In this document: positions 1 through 5,939 of the stretch, piece after piece | Layout: each line of letters starts with the position of its first letter | How positions within the stretch are numbered: the first letter of the stretch is position 1 | The notes under the pieces: model-generated | What the model was told of the DNA's origin: nothing | Databases searched by the model: none | The model's input: the letters and a program-made list of their open reading frames with translations, nothing else | Position numbers and translations under genes: made by a program | Assembly (NCBI GenBank): GCA_964628195.1 | Contig: CAZVPF010000064.1 | Location: 1 to 13,134, forward strand | DNA length: 13,134 nt | Reading direction: 5' to 3' | Origin: CAZVPF01 sp964628195 | GTDB lineage: Bacteria; Planctomycetota; Phycisphaerae; Sedimentisphaerales; Anaerohalosphaeraceae

Positions 1-53
1 GCCAATTATATTTAAAAAAGAAACAATGTAAAGAATGAGTTGGGCAACACGCC

Positions 54-109
54 CTCCCGGCTTCGGGCTTCGGGAGTCAGGCTCCCGGCTCCCGGCTTCG
101 GGCTTCAGG
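54..109. repeat. Tandem 7-bp repeat array (8 units, CTYCNGG)
   Basis: Eight contiguous heptamers read on the plus strand. Most are CTCCCGG or CTTCGGG, one is CTTCAGG and one is a divergent AGTCAGG. The unit phase is unbroken across the array. The last unit contains the complement of the stop codon of the minus-strand gene that ends at 105, so the array abuts or has entered the 3' end of that gene. The same heptamer family recurs at 506-540, 1007-1041, 2301-2328, 2366-2400 and 4338-4358. Short tandem heptanucleotides of this style (STRR) are known from cyanobacteria; homology to those is not claimed. Confidence 0.85.
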
Positions 110-467
110 TTTGGGATTTTTTGAGAGCTCTGATTAAAGCGTTAAGAACTTTGGCTGTTTGCGAGGCTTTGTCCTGGAGAGGTATATATGTTTTTTCATC
201 CATATAGTTCAGGCGGTAAGCAAGTGAAATCTGATATTCGGCCTCACATGCAGAACCGTATGCCATATTTAAGAAATGTAAATAATCCGCATGTGTCTCA
301 CGAGCACAGCCTTCAACGATATTGGAGACGATAGAGACACAGGCCCGGCGAAGCTGACTGGTCAGGCCAAAAAGTTCCTCTTTAGGGAAACTTTTTGTCG
401 CTTTGTAAACGCTTATTACCAGCTCATCGGCAGCTTCGAAGGCTTTGAGTTTTTTATGATTACGCAT
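105..467 (-). CDS. Four-helix-bundle protein, 23S rRNA intervening-sequence (S23/IVP) family
   Basis: The 120-aa product has the usual length and pattern of the S23/IVP family. It starts with a basic N-terminus and KAFEAADELVISVYKAT, then FPKEELFGLTSQLRRACVSIVSNIVEG (about residues 27-53), which is the family's signature core. Two more amphipathic helices follow (about 60-85 and 90-116). Members were first found encoded inside intervening sequences of 23S rRNA genes, but most lie elsewhere and their function is poorly known. No rRNA is present here. The gene runs against the neighbouring tail operon and is bracketed by oppositely oriented heptamer arrays at 54-109 and 506-540. The ATG at 467-465 is the only Met near the N-terminus; no clear Shine-Dalgarno precedes it. 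The family call is firm, the role unknown. Confidence 0.85.
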   Translation of the reverse strand: MRNHKKLKAFEAADELVISVYKATKSFPKEELFGLTSQLRRACVSIVSNIVEGCARETHADYLHFLNMAYGSACEAEYQISLAYRLNYMDEKTYIPLQDKASQTAKVLNALIRALKKSQT

Positions 468-505
468 AATTTGAATTTTTAATACAAACTGAACGGCTTG
501 TCAAC

Positions 506-540
506 CCTGAAGTCCGGAGCCCGGGGTCTGGAGCCCGAAC
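506..540. repeat. Tandem 7-bp repeat array (5 units, YCYGRAG)
   Basis: Five contiguous heptamers: CCTGAAG, TCCGGAG, CCCGGGG, TCTGGAG and CCCGAAC. This is the reverse complement of the unit at 54-109, so the S23/IVP gene sits between two inverted arrays. The array ends 27 bases before the tail tube start codon. Confidence 0.75.
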
Positions 541-567
541 TAAACGACTGAAAGGAGTGAAATTTAT

Positions 568-1002
568 ATGGCTGATTTTATTTTGGGAATGAACGCGAAG
601 ATCTACCAGGGTGCTGCCGATGCGGACCTTACGACACTTACCGAGATGAGTAACGTAAAGGATGTTACCTTATCTATGGAGGCAGGCGAGGCGGATGTAA
701 CCACCCGCGCCAATTCCGGCTGGCGTGCGACAGCGCCTACGCTTCGCGAGTGCACCTGCGAGTTCGAGATGATCTGGAAGCCCGGAGATGTGTGTTTTGA
801 AGCGATCAAGACCGCATTCCTGAACGCCCAGGAAGTTGCACTGGCGGTCCTTACTGATGCCAAGGATGCAAGCGGCGCAGAAGGGCCTCGCGGCAACTGG
901 TCGATAACAAACTTCTCACGAAACGAGGCATTGGAAGAGGCGATCACCGTCTCTGTCACTGCCAAACTAGCTAAGTTCGAGGAATGGGTGGCAGTGTCTT
1001 AA
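568..1002 (+). CDS. Phage tail tube-like protein
   Basis: The 144-aa product has the size and composition of major tail tube proteins of long-tailed phages: a small, soluble, beta-rich protein with no signal or membrane segment. It opens with ADFILGMNAKIYQG, has a central stretch VKDVTLSMEAGEADVTTRANSGWRA (about residues 30-54), and ends with NFSRNEALEEAITVSVTAKLAK (about 115-136), a pattern of tail tube folds (TP901-1/lambda gpV type). It would polymerise into the tube around the tape measure. Position supports this: the next genes are the frameshifted tail chaperone and the tape measure, the classic order. AAAGGAG at 552-558 precedes the ATG by about 9 bases. The assignment rests on pattern and context. 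Confidence 0.7.
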   Translation: MADFILGMNAKIYQGAADADLTTLTEMSNVKDVTLSMEAGEADVTTRANSGWRATAPTLRECTCEFEMIWKPGDVCFEAIKTAFLNAQEVALAVLTDAKDASGAEGPRGNWSITNFSRNEALEEAITVSVTAKLAKFEEWVAVS

Positions 1003-1006
1003 GGCG

Positions 1007-1041
1007 ATTCAGGCTACATGCTCAGGGCTGTAGGTTGTAGG
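1007..1041. repeat. Degenerate 7-bp repeat array (about 5 units)
   Basis: Five in-phase heptamers in the CTTCAGG orientation: ATTCAGG, CTACATG, CTCAGGG, CTGTAGG and TTGTAGG. They start a few bases after the tail tube stop codon and lead into the hairpin at 1054-1068. The units are more diverged than those at 54-109. Confidence 0.55.
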
Positions 1042-1046
1042 TTGTT

Positions 1047-1068
1047 AAGGAACGCGGGCTTTGCCCGC
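1047..1068 (+). repeat. Intergenic hairpin repeat, copy 1 (GCGGGCTTTGCCCGC)
   Basis: A perfect 6-bp stem, GCGGGC (1054-1059) and GCCCGC (1063-1068), encloses a TTT loop. It is preceded by AAGGAA and lies 27 bases upstream of the ATG at 1096. A copy differing at one base in 22 lies at 2334-2355. No T-run follows, so it is not a standard intrinsic terminator. It may act on mRNA processing or stability, or be a REP-like element. Confidence 0.75.
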
Positions 1069-1095
1069 AACTGATTTTATTAAAGGGTTTTGGTT

Positions 1096-1581
1096 ATGAA
1101 ACAGTTCAAAGACAACAACGGCAAGCAGTGGGACATATCACTTACGTTCGATTCGGCAAAGAGGGTAAGGGACCTTCTGGGTATTAACTTACTTGCGCCG
1201 GAAGATGGCGAGCCGCCTTTATTGACCCGGCTGGGCACAGATGAGCTTCTCTTGTGTGATGTGATCTACTGTTTGGTAAAACCGCAGGCAGATGAGGCGG
1301 GTATAACCGATGAGATGTTCGGCAGGGCGCTTGGCCCCGATGCGATACTCTCGGCAGTTGATGCATTTTACGCAGAGCTTATAGATTTTTTCCGGCTGCG
1401 CGGCCGCGCCGACAGGGCAAAGGCGGTCGCATCCCAGAAGAAGATGATAGAACTGGCAACTCAAAGGGCGGCCCAGACCCTGGAAAACCTCGACATAGAC
1501 AGCGAGATGGACCGGATATTTTCCGGCTTGCCTGCGAGCTTGGAGGGATTATCTCAGTTGACCCAGGGAAACTTACCTTAA
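1096..1581 (+). CDS. Tail assembly chaperone, short form (gpG-like)
   Basis: The zero-frame product is 161 aa from ATG 1096. AAAGGG at 1082-1087 sits about 8 bases upstream; a TTG two codons earlier is possible but less likely. Residues 1-15 (MKQFKDNNGKQWDIS) begin a compact N-terminal domain, and the later part is helical (about residues 95-155). The protein sits between the tail tube and the tape measure, where long-tailed phages encode paired tail assembly chaperones that bind the tape measure and tube subunits. The zero frame ends with TAA at 1579-1581, seven bases after a GGGAAAC heptamer in the correct phase for -1 slippage. I do not recognise the family from sequence alone; the role follows from order, size and the frameshift architecture. 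Confidence 0.7.
   Translation: MKQFKDNNGKQWDISLTFDSAKRVRDLLGINLLAPEDGEPPLLTRLGTDELLLCDVIYCLVKPQADEAGITDEMFGRALGPDAILSAVDAFYAELIDFFRLRGRADRAKAVASQKKMIELATQRAAQTLENLDIDSEMDRIFSGLPASLEGLSQLTQGNLP
1566..1572 (+). promoter_or_regulatory. Programmed -1 ribosomal frameshift slippery site (G GGA AAC)
   Basis: In the zero frame (codons at 1567 GGA and 1570 AAC) this is a canonical X XXY YYZ heptamer, differing only in the last base from the GGGAAAG heptamer of the lambda G/T frameshift. A -1 slip continues reading at 1572 as LTLRELLWMAEARQ. A bulged stem may form downstream, CTTC-TC-TGG (1587-1595) with CCAGAAG (1610-1616), though 14 bases of spacing is longer than usual. Confidence 0.75.
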
Positions 1582-1802
1582 GAGAGCTTCTCTGGATGGC
1601 CGAGGCCCGCCAGAAGGATAACTGGCGTCATACATCATCGGTTATGGCACTTATCGCAAATGTCAACCGTGACCCGAAAAGAACAAGGCCGTTTAGGCCA
1701 TCGGACTTCGACCCCTTCGCTGAAAGAAAGCAAACGGGGATAATGATAGATAAGGATAATGTTTCAGTTTTACGCAACGCTTTTTTAGGAGGCAGTAAAT
1801 GA
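1572..1802 (+). CDS. Tail assembly chaperone frameshift extension (T-like part of gpGT-like fusion)
   Basis: This -1 frame adds 76 residues to the gpG-like protein, giving a fusion of about 235 aa (159 + 76). The segment reads LTLRELLWMAEARQKDNWRHTSS, then MALIANVNRDPKRTRPFRPSDFDPF. This resembles a C-terminal segment I recall from tail genes just before the tape measure in many phages: a helix with ELLWMAE, then an ANVNRDPK-R-PF-P-DF-PF tail. The frame is open well upstream of the slip site. An ATG exists at 1596, but it falls in the middle of the conserved helix and has no good Shine-Dalgarno, so separate initiation is unlikely. Its stop overlaps the next start (ATGA at 1799-1802). Known biology: the long form binds the tape measure, the short form the tube protein. 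Confidence 0.75.
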   Translation, partial: LTLRELLWMAEARQKDNWRHTSSVMALIANVNRDPKRTRPFRPSDFDPFAERKQTGIMIDKDNVSVLRNAFLGGSK

Positions 1803-2332
1803 AGACAGATTTTGTTAACAGGACACTTAAATGGCTGGACCACAACCGCTGGACCGTGGTATCGATGGTCGTATTTATCTTCATGATGGCTGCGGTAACG
1901 GGTATCTCCGGCTGCGAGTCGACTACGGCTTCATTAAAGCCCGGCCCGGAAGGGCAGATCGCGAAAGTCACACGAGATGAATTTAACCTTCAGGTAAACG
2001 AGGCCCAGAAAGACCTTGCAGTTGAGAGGGTCCAGCTCGATGCCGAGGTCTCAAAGTTCAACCGGGAGATTGAGGCATTTAACCAGAGGGTTGAAGCGGG
2101 TATCGAGGACCTTGACCGCCAGGATGAGTTTAGAAGAGAGCTTTTGGATACCGCCGGGCTTTTTGCCGCGGAGGCGGCAGGTGCGGGTATTAACCCGGTC
2201 TCGCTTGTACCTATAGCTATAGGGCTGTTGGGTACATCGCTTGGCCTGGGGACTTCGGCAGATAACCGCAGGAAGGATAAGGTCATTACAGAGCTCAAGA
2301 CTTCAGGTGCCAGGCCTCAGGCTTCAGATTGA
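1799..2332 (+). CDS. Membrane/lipoprotein-like coiled-coil protein of the tail module
   Basis: The 177-aa product has a short basic N-terminus, a hydrophobic segment at about residues 19-36 and ISGC at 36-39, which resembles a lipobox. Residues 58-118 form a charged helical stretch likely to be a coiled coil, and a second small-residue hydrophobic segment spans about 120-150. The last residues (SGARPQASD) are encoded by the heptamer array at 2301-2328, so the C-terminus appears to have been added by the repeat. AGGAGG at 1787-1792 lies six bases before the ATG, which overlaps the upstream stop as ATGA. I do not recognise a named family. The membrane anchor beside tail genes could suggest an injection, spanin-like or membrane-contact role, but that is inference. 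The N-terminal extension before the hydrophobic segment is long for a lipoprotein signal. Confidence 0.65.
   Translation: MKTDFVNRTLKWLDHNRWTVVSMVVFIFMMAAVTGISGCESTTASLKPGPEGQIAKVTRDEFNLQVNEAQKDLAVERVQLDAEVSKFNREIEAFNQRVEAGIEDLDRQDEFRRELLDTAGLFAAEAAGAGINPVSLVPIAIGLLGTSLGLGTSADNRRKDKVITELKTSGARPQASD
2301..2328. repeat. Tandem 7-bp repeat array (4 units, CTTCAGG orientation)
   Basis: Four in-phase heptamers: CTTCAGG, TGCCAGG, CCTCAGG and CTTCAGA. They lie inside the last codons of the upstream gene (stop at 2330-2332), so they are translated. They are inverted relative to the array at 2366-2400 and flank the hairpin at 2341-2355. Confidence 0.75.
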
Positions 2333-2333
2333 T

Positions 2334-2355
2334 AAGGAAAGCGGGCTTTGCCCGC
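2334..2355 (+). repeat. Intergenic hairpin repeat, copy 2 (GCGGGCTTTGCCCGC)
   Basis: Same stem-loop as at 1054-1068: GCGGGC (2341-2346), TTT loop, GCCCGC (2350-2355), again preceded by AAGGAA. It lies between two inverted heptamer arrays and 46 bases upstream of the tape measure start. There is no T-run, so it is not a standard intrinsic terminator. Confidence 0.75.
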
Positions 2356-2365
2356 TATTGTAATT

Positions 2366-2400
2366 ACTGATCACTGAAAGCTGAATACTGGAGTCTGATA
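2366..2400. repeat. Degenerate 7-bp repeat array carrying the tape measure ribosome binding site
   Basis: CTGA or CTGG recurs exactly every seven bases at 2367, 2374, 2381, 2388 and 2395 (units such as CTGAAAG, CTGAATA, CTGGAGT), opposite in orientation to 2301-2328. The unit at 2388 supplies GGAG at 2390-2393, eight bases before the tape measure ATG. The repeat therefore seems to have become its Shine-Dalgarno. Confidence 0.65.
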
Positions 2401-2401
2401 A

Positions 2402-4342
2402 ATGGCAAAGAGCGGTTCAATAAGGGCAGGCAAGGCATACGTCGAATTATTCGCCGACAGTTCGAGGCTGATAAAGGGTCTTAGACTGGCCGAGAGGAAA
2501 CTTCGCGCATTCGGCAATAACATCCGCAATCTCGGCTTAAAGATGACAGCGCTGGGCGCTGCTGTCACCTTGCCTGTCCTAAAGGCCGCAAGGTCGTTCA
2601 GCAAGATGGGCGACCAGGTTGCGAAGATGGCAAAAAGAACGGGCCTGTCTGTAGAGACCTTATCCGAGCTTCGATACGTCGCATCACAGACCGGCACGGA
2701 ATTTGAGTCGCTGGAGATGGCGTTTAGAAGGATGCAAAGGAGTATCTACGATGCCGGCCGGGGTCTTAGTACAGCAGTCGATGCCCTGGCCGACCTCGGC
2801 CTTACGTTTGAGGACCTAAAGGACCTGTCGCCGGAAGAGCAGTTTAAGCTGCTTGCAGAGAGACTAAGTCTTATCGAGGACCCCACCCGCAGGGCAGGTA
2901 TAGCGATGTCACTTTTTGGAAGGTCCGGTACTAACCTTCTGCCTATGTTCGCAGCCGGCGCTGCCGGTATCGAAAAGCTTCAGAAAGAGGCACGGGAGCT
3001 TGGCCTTACTATAAGCAGTGTAGATGCAGCGGCCGCAGAGGAGTTTACCGATGCCCTTGACCGGCTGTGGAAGTCGGTGAAGATGGGTGTGTTTTATGTC
3101 GGCGCTTCACTTGCGCCAGCGCTTCAAAAAGTATCCGAGATGGTAACAAAGATTATCGCCCATATAAATAAATGGATAAACGCTAACCGCGGTCTTATCG
3201 TCATGGTCGCTGCTGTCGGAGCTGCGCTGGTTACAGCGGGGCTTTTACTTATCACATTCGGCGCTTCTGTAAGTTTAGTTGCCGCTATGGTCGGTAAACT
3301 GGCCGCTGTCTTTAAGCTGACAGGCTCTGCTGTCTCGCTTCTTCTATCGCCTGTGGGGCTTGTAGTAACAGCGCTTTCAGCTCTGGCCGCTGCAATTGTC
3401 TATTACAGCGGCACAGGCGGCAAGGCCATCGAATGGCTGAAGGGTAAACTTAACTCGCTTGCCTCGGATGCCAAACTTTCAATCTCGGCCATATCAAATG
3501 CCCTCGCAGCAGGTGATATCGCACTGGCAGCGCAGATACTGTGGCTTACCCTGAAGATGTACTGGCTAAGGGGTATCAAGGTCCTGTCGGGCTGCTGGCT
3601 GAAGTTCAAGAAAGTTTTCCTGCAGATAGCTTACGATGCGTTCTATGGCTTGCAGGCCGCATGGCAGATTGCGGTAAACGCCATTACCATCGCCATGATA
3701 GAGACCACGGCAGCTCTTAAAAAGACATGGGCAAACTTCAGCAGCTGGCACGCCCGGACGGTCGAGAAGCTGGCCAACTGGATAGCTAAAAAATGGTTCT
3801 GGCTGCAGAGCCTCTTCGATGACACTATCGATATGACATTCGTAAACGAATATCTCGATACCGAATCTAAAAGAAGATTCGACCAGATCGAGGACCAGAG
3901 GACAGAGTCATTAAAACAGGCCGAGCAGCAGCGCAGGGACCTCCGCGATTCGGCATCAAAAGAGCACGAGGACAACTTAAACGACCTTGCAACCGATTAC
4001 AATGATCAGGCAGATAAACTCAACAACGAATATAAACAGCGCATAGCCGACACAGAAGAAAAACTAAAACAGGCCCGCAGTCAGTGGCAGACCGCCATCG
4101 CCGCTGCCAGGGAAGGTGATGACAAGGCAAAATCGGTCGAGCGGCAGCTGGCCGGTATCGGTGACTTTTTGACCGCCCAGGTCCAGAAGATATCCGTGGT
4201 CGGTACGTTTAACCCCGCGGAACTTTCCGGCCTTGGGACAGGTTCTGCTATGGACAGGACCGCCATAGCCTCAGAACAGACTGCCCTAAATACAAAAAGA
4301 CTGCTCGAAGAAACAAAGAATAACAATTCATCTTTTTCCTGA
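2402..4342 (+). CDS. Phage tail tape measure protein
   Basis: The 646-aa product has the usual tape measure layout. Residues 1-60 (IRAGKAYVELFADSSRLIKGLRLAERKLRAFG) are the N-terminal helical start common in this family. Residues 62-120 (MGDQVAKMAKRTGLSVETLSELRYVASQTG) and LFGRSGTNLLPM at about 171-182 match the conserved tape measure core. A hydrophobic region spans about 264-335, a long charged coiled coil about 490-575, and the C-terminus holds SVVGTFNPAELSGLGTGSAMDRTAIASEQTALNTKRL. It sets tail length and is ejected during DNA entry, probably crossing the inner membrane. At 646 aa it is on the short side, suggesting a short tail if it is the only length determinant. The start is ATG 2402 with GGAG at 2390-2393. 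The stop codon lies inside a heptamer array (4338-4358). Confidence 0.9.
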   Translation: MAKSGSIRAGKAYVELFADSSRLIKGLRLAERKLRAFGNNIRNLGLKMTALGAAVTLPVLKAARSFSKMGDQVAKMAKRTGLSVETLSELRYVASQTGTEFESLEMAFRRMQRSIYDAGRGLSTAVDALADLGLTFEDLKDLSPEEQFKLLAERLSLIEDPTRRAGIAMSLFGRSGTNLLPMFAAGAAGIEKLQKEARELGLTISSVDAAAAEEFTDALDRLWKSVKMGVFYVGASLAPALQKVSEMVTKIIAHINKWINANRGLIVMVAAVGAALVTAGLLLITFGASVSLVAAMVGKLAAVFKLTGSAVSLLLSPVGLVVTALSALAAAIVYYSGTGGKAIEWLKGKLNSLASDAKLSISAISNALAAGDIALAAQILWLTLKMYWLRGIKVLSGCWLKFKKVFLQIAYDAFYGLQAAWQIAVNAITIAMIETTAALKKTWANFSSWHARTVEKLANWIAKKWFWLQSLFDDTIDMTFVNEYLDTESKRRFDQIEDQRTESLKQAEQQRRDLRDSASKEHEDNLNDLATDYNDQADKLNNEYKQRIADTEEKLKQARSQWQTAIAAAREGDDKAKSVERQLAGIGDFLTAQVQKISVVGTFNPAELSGLGTGSAMDRTAIASEQTALNTKRLLEETKNNNSSFS

Positions 4343-4358
4343 AGCCTGAAGCCTGAAA
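4338..4358. repeat. Tandem 7-bp repeat array (3 units, CCTGAAG)
   Basis: Three units: two perfect CCTGAAG and one CCTGAAA. The first contains the TGA stop of the tape measure gene (4340-4342), and the last runs up to the ATG at 4360. The repeat fills the entire gap between two tail genes and leaves the second without a recognisable Shine-Dalgarno. Confidence 0.85.
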
Positions 4359-4359
4359 A

Positions 4360-5148
4360 ATGATTACCTGCGAAGAAAAATTCGGATCAAGAGAAAGAAC
4401 TACCGGCGCAAACGCCTCGGCTGTCCTTACCTATATAATAAAAGGTACGGACGATGACCAGCAGGCGCTGGATAGTTTAGATACTACCTCGCCATCAGTC
4501 CACCAGGGTCTGCCCCGACAGAGCAGGTCCATCGAGCCGGTAGGGCCATCTATCTGGCTGGGCATGGCAAGGTACGGCTACACCAGGCAGATGGAGACCG
4601 GCCAGTCACTTTTTAACTTCGATACCGGCGGCGGCAGTCAGCATATAACACAGAGCATCCAGACTGCGGGTATCTACGCATCTGCGGGAAGGACTGCGCC
4701 GGATTTTGGCGGAGCGGTAGGAGTAACACAGTCAGGTGTCGAAGGTGTGGATATCACGGTTCCTGTCTTTAACTTCTCGCAGACCCACTGCCTCGATGAT
4801 TCTCTGGTAACATCTACCTACCAGCAGACACTGTTTGACCTGACCGGCAAGGTAAACGATGCCGCATGGCAGTGGTTCTACGGCGGGGAGGTATTGTTCC
4901 TTGGCGCAAGCGGCTCAAAAAGGGGCAGGGGTGACTGGGAGATAACCTTCAGGTTCGCTGCAAGTCAGAACCGCTCCGGTATCGTTATAGGCGACATAAC
5001 CGGCATATCAAAGGAAGGCTGGCAGTATCTCTGGGTCCGTTACGAGGACAGTGAAGATACTTCAGCACAGTCTATAGTTAAAAAGCCCGTGGCGGTATAC
5101 GTAGAGCAGGTCTACGACTACGGAGACTTTAGTTTACTGGGGATATGA
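4360..5148 (+). CDS. Tail-region protein directly downstream of the tape measure (family not recognised)
   Basis: The 262-aa product shows no signal peptide or membrane segment. It has a serine/threonine/glycine-rich, beta-type composition typical of tail and baseplate proteins. Visible stretches include SIEPVGPSIWLGMARYGYTR (about residues 56-75), a glycine-rich FDTGGGSQHITQS (about 87-99) and an aromatic C-terminal half with WQWFYGGEVLFLGASGSKRGRGDWEITFRFAAS. I recall similar uncharacterised proteins in planctomycete tail clusters but cannot name the family. Its place right after the tape measure, where distal tail proteins are encoded, supports a distal-tail or hub role by inference. The ATG at 4360 has only heptamer repeat upstream, so initiation may depend on translation of the gene before it. 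The stop is one base before the next start. Confidence 0.6.
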   Translation: MITCEEKFGSRERTTGANASAVLTYIIKGTDDDQQALDSLDTTSPSVHQGLPRQSRSIEPVGPSIWLGMARYGYTRQMETGQSLFNFDTGGGSQHITQSIQTAGIYASAGRTAPDFGGAVGVTQSGVEGVDITVPVFNFSQTHCLDDSLVTSTYQQTLFDLTGKVNDAAWQWFYGGEVLFLGASGSKRGRGDWEITFRFAASQNRSGIVIGDITGISKEGWQYLWVRYEDSEDTSAQSIVKKPVAVYVEQVYDYGDFSLLGI

Positions 5149-5149
5149 C

Positions 5150-5929
5150 ATGCCACCTCTTCGTAAAGTGACCACAGGCCAGCCATTAAATATACCGGCA
5201 TCGGATTATAACGCATTTGTCGATTGCGCGCGTGACTATCAGCAGAACAGTCAAAGAACCGCGCGAAACAGTAATCCCGAAAACCTGCCCGCCGGTCAGG
5301 TTTATATCCGAAACGACAGCGGTGTTGACTGCTCACGTTTTGATATACTCGGTGTCGATGGTATGGTCTTTACGCCGGATACATCACCCGATGCCAGAAA
5401 CAGGCTGGTTCTGTCATGTTCTCTGCCTTCTGTAGATTATCACAGCGGCGGAAGGTTCGCTGTCCTTGCCCGGCCTGCAGCAGCAGGTAAAGTGGCCGCA
5501 GCTTACGTATCCGGCATCTGCCTGGTTAAGGTCGACATAACAGACCAGTCCCATCTTTACGCCGATATCATCGATGCCGAAAAAGCAAACCTTACAAGCT
5601 GCGGTAATGGCGGGGTATCTATAATAAGCAGACAGGCAGGTACGGGAGTACTTTGGGCGGTGATACGCTGCGGAAGCCCGGCAGGAAGTGATATCAGGGT
5701 CTTTAGGCTTACCGATGTCTCTGCCTCACCTATGAAAGGACTGCAGCAGAGGTTTGCCAGCGGATCGTTTTTTGATTTAACCGGCGCTGTTGAAGTTGAT
5801 ATCTGGCCGCATAGCTATCACAGCTATGGCGAGTATTCGACTGTCAGAAGGATATGGGCCATGAACACCGGCAGCGGATGGACCGCCGAGAGACCTAAGG
5901 CAAATATACCATATATAGAAAGATGTTGA
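5150..5929 (+). CDS. Tail-region structural protein (family not recognised)
   Basis: The 259-aa product begins PPLRKVTTGQPLNIPASDYNAFVDCARDYQQ. This resembles the opening of uncharacterised proteins I associate with prophage tail regions, where a short N-terminal helix is followed by a beta-rich body. Residues 50-75 read VYIRNDSGVDCSRFDILGVDGMVF, and the centre holds PAAAGKVAAAYVSGICLVKVDI. These repeated beta segments with small residues fit a tail appendage or fibre-base protein. GGGGA at 5139-5143 lies six bases before the ATG, and only one base separates it from the upstream stop, so it is co-translated with the preceding gene. The stop TGA overlaps the ribosome binding site of the next gene. 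Function is inferred from location only. Confidence 0.6.
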   Translation: MPPLRKVTTGQPLNIPASDYNAFVDCARDYQQNSQRTARNSNPENLPAGQVYIRNDSGVDCSRFDILGVDGMVFTPDTSPDARNRLVLSCSLPSVDYHSGGRFAVLARPAAAGKVAAAYVSGICLVKVDITDQSHLYADIIDAEKANLTSCGNGGVSIISRQAGTGVLWAVIRCGSPAGSDIRVFRLTDVSASPMKGLQQRFASGSFFDLTGAVEVDIWPHSYHSYGEYSTVRRIWAMNTGSGWTAERPKANIPYIERC

Positions 5930-5939
5930 GGAGTGATAA

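Noticed and set aside
54..109. CRISPR-like array
   Set aside because: Units are 7 bp and contiguous, with no 25-40 bp repeats or unique spacers and no cas genes.
105..467. Possible Avd accessory protein of a diversity-generating retroelement near tail genes
   Set aside because: The four-helix protein matches the S23/IVP core (FGLTSQLRRACVSIVSNIVEG) rather than Avd, and no reverse transcriptase or template/variable repeat pair is visible.
603..965. 120-aa minus-strand ORF opposite the tail tube gene
   Set aside because: Its serine/alanine/valine-rich composition is the antisense image of the tail tube codons; no ribosome site or family pattern.
1054..1068. Intrinsic terminator after the tail tube gene
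   Set aside because: The stem is only 6 bp with a 3-base loop and is followed by CAACTGATTTT rather than a T-run, and the downstream tail genes clearly belong to the same unit.
1596..1802. Independent gene starting at ATG 1596
   Set aside because: The ATG lies inside a helix (ELLWMAEARQ) that resembles conserved tail proteins, whose first part is encoded upstream in the same frame; there is no ribosome site, and a slippery heptamer explains access to this frame.
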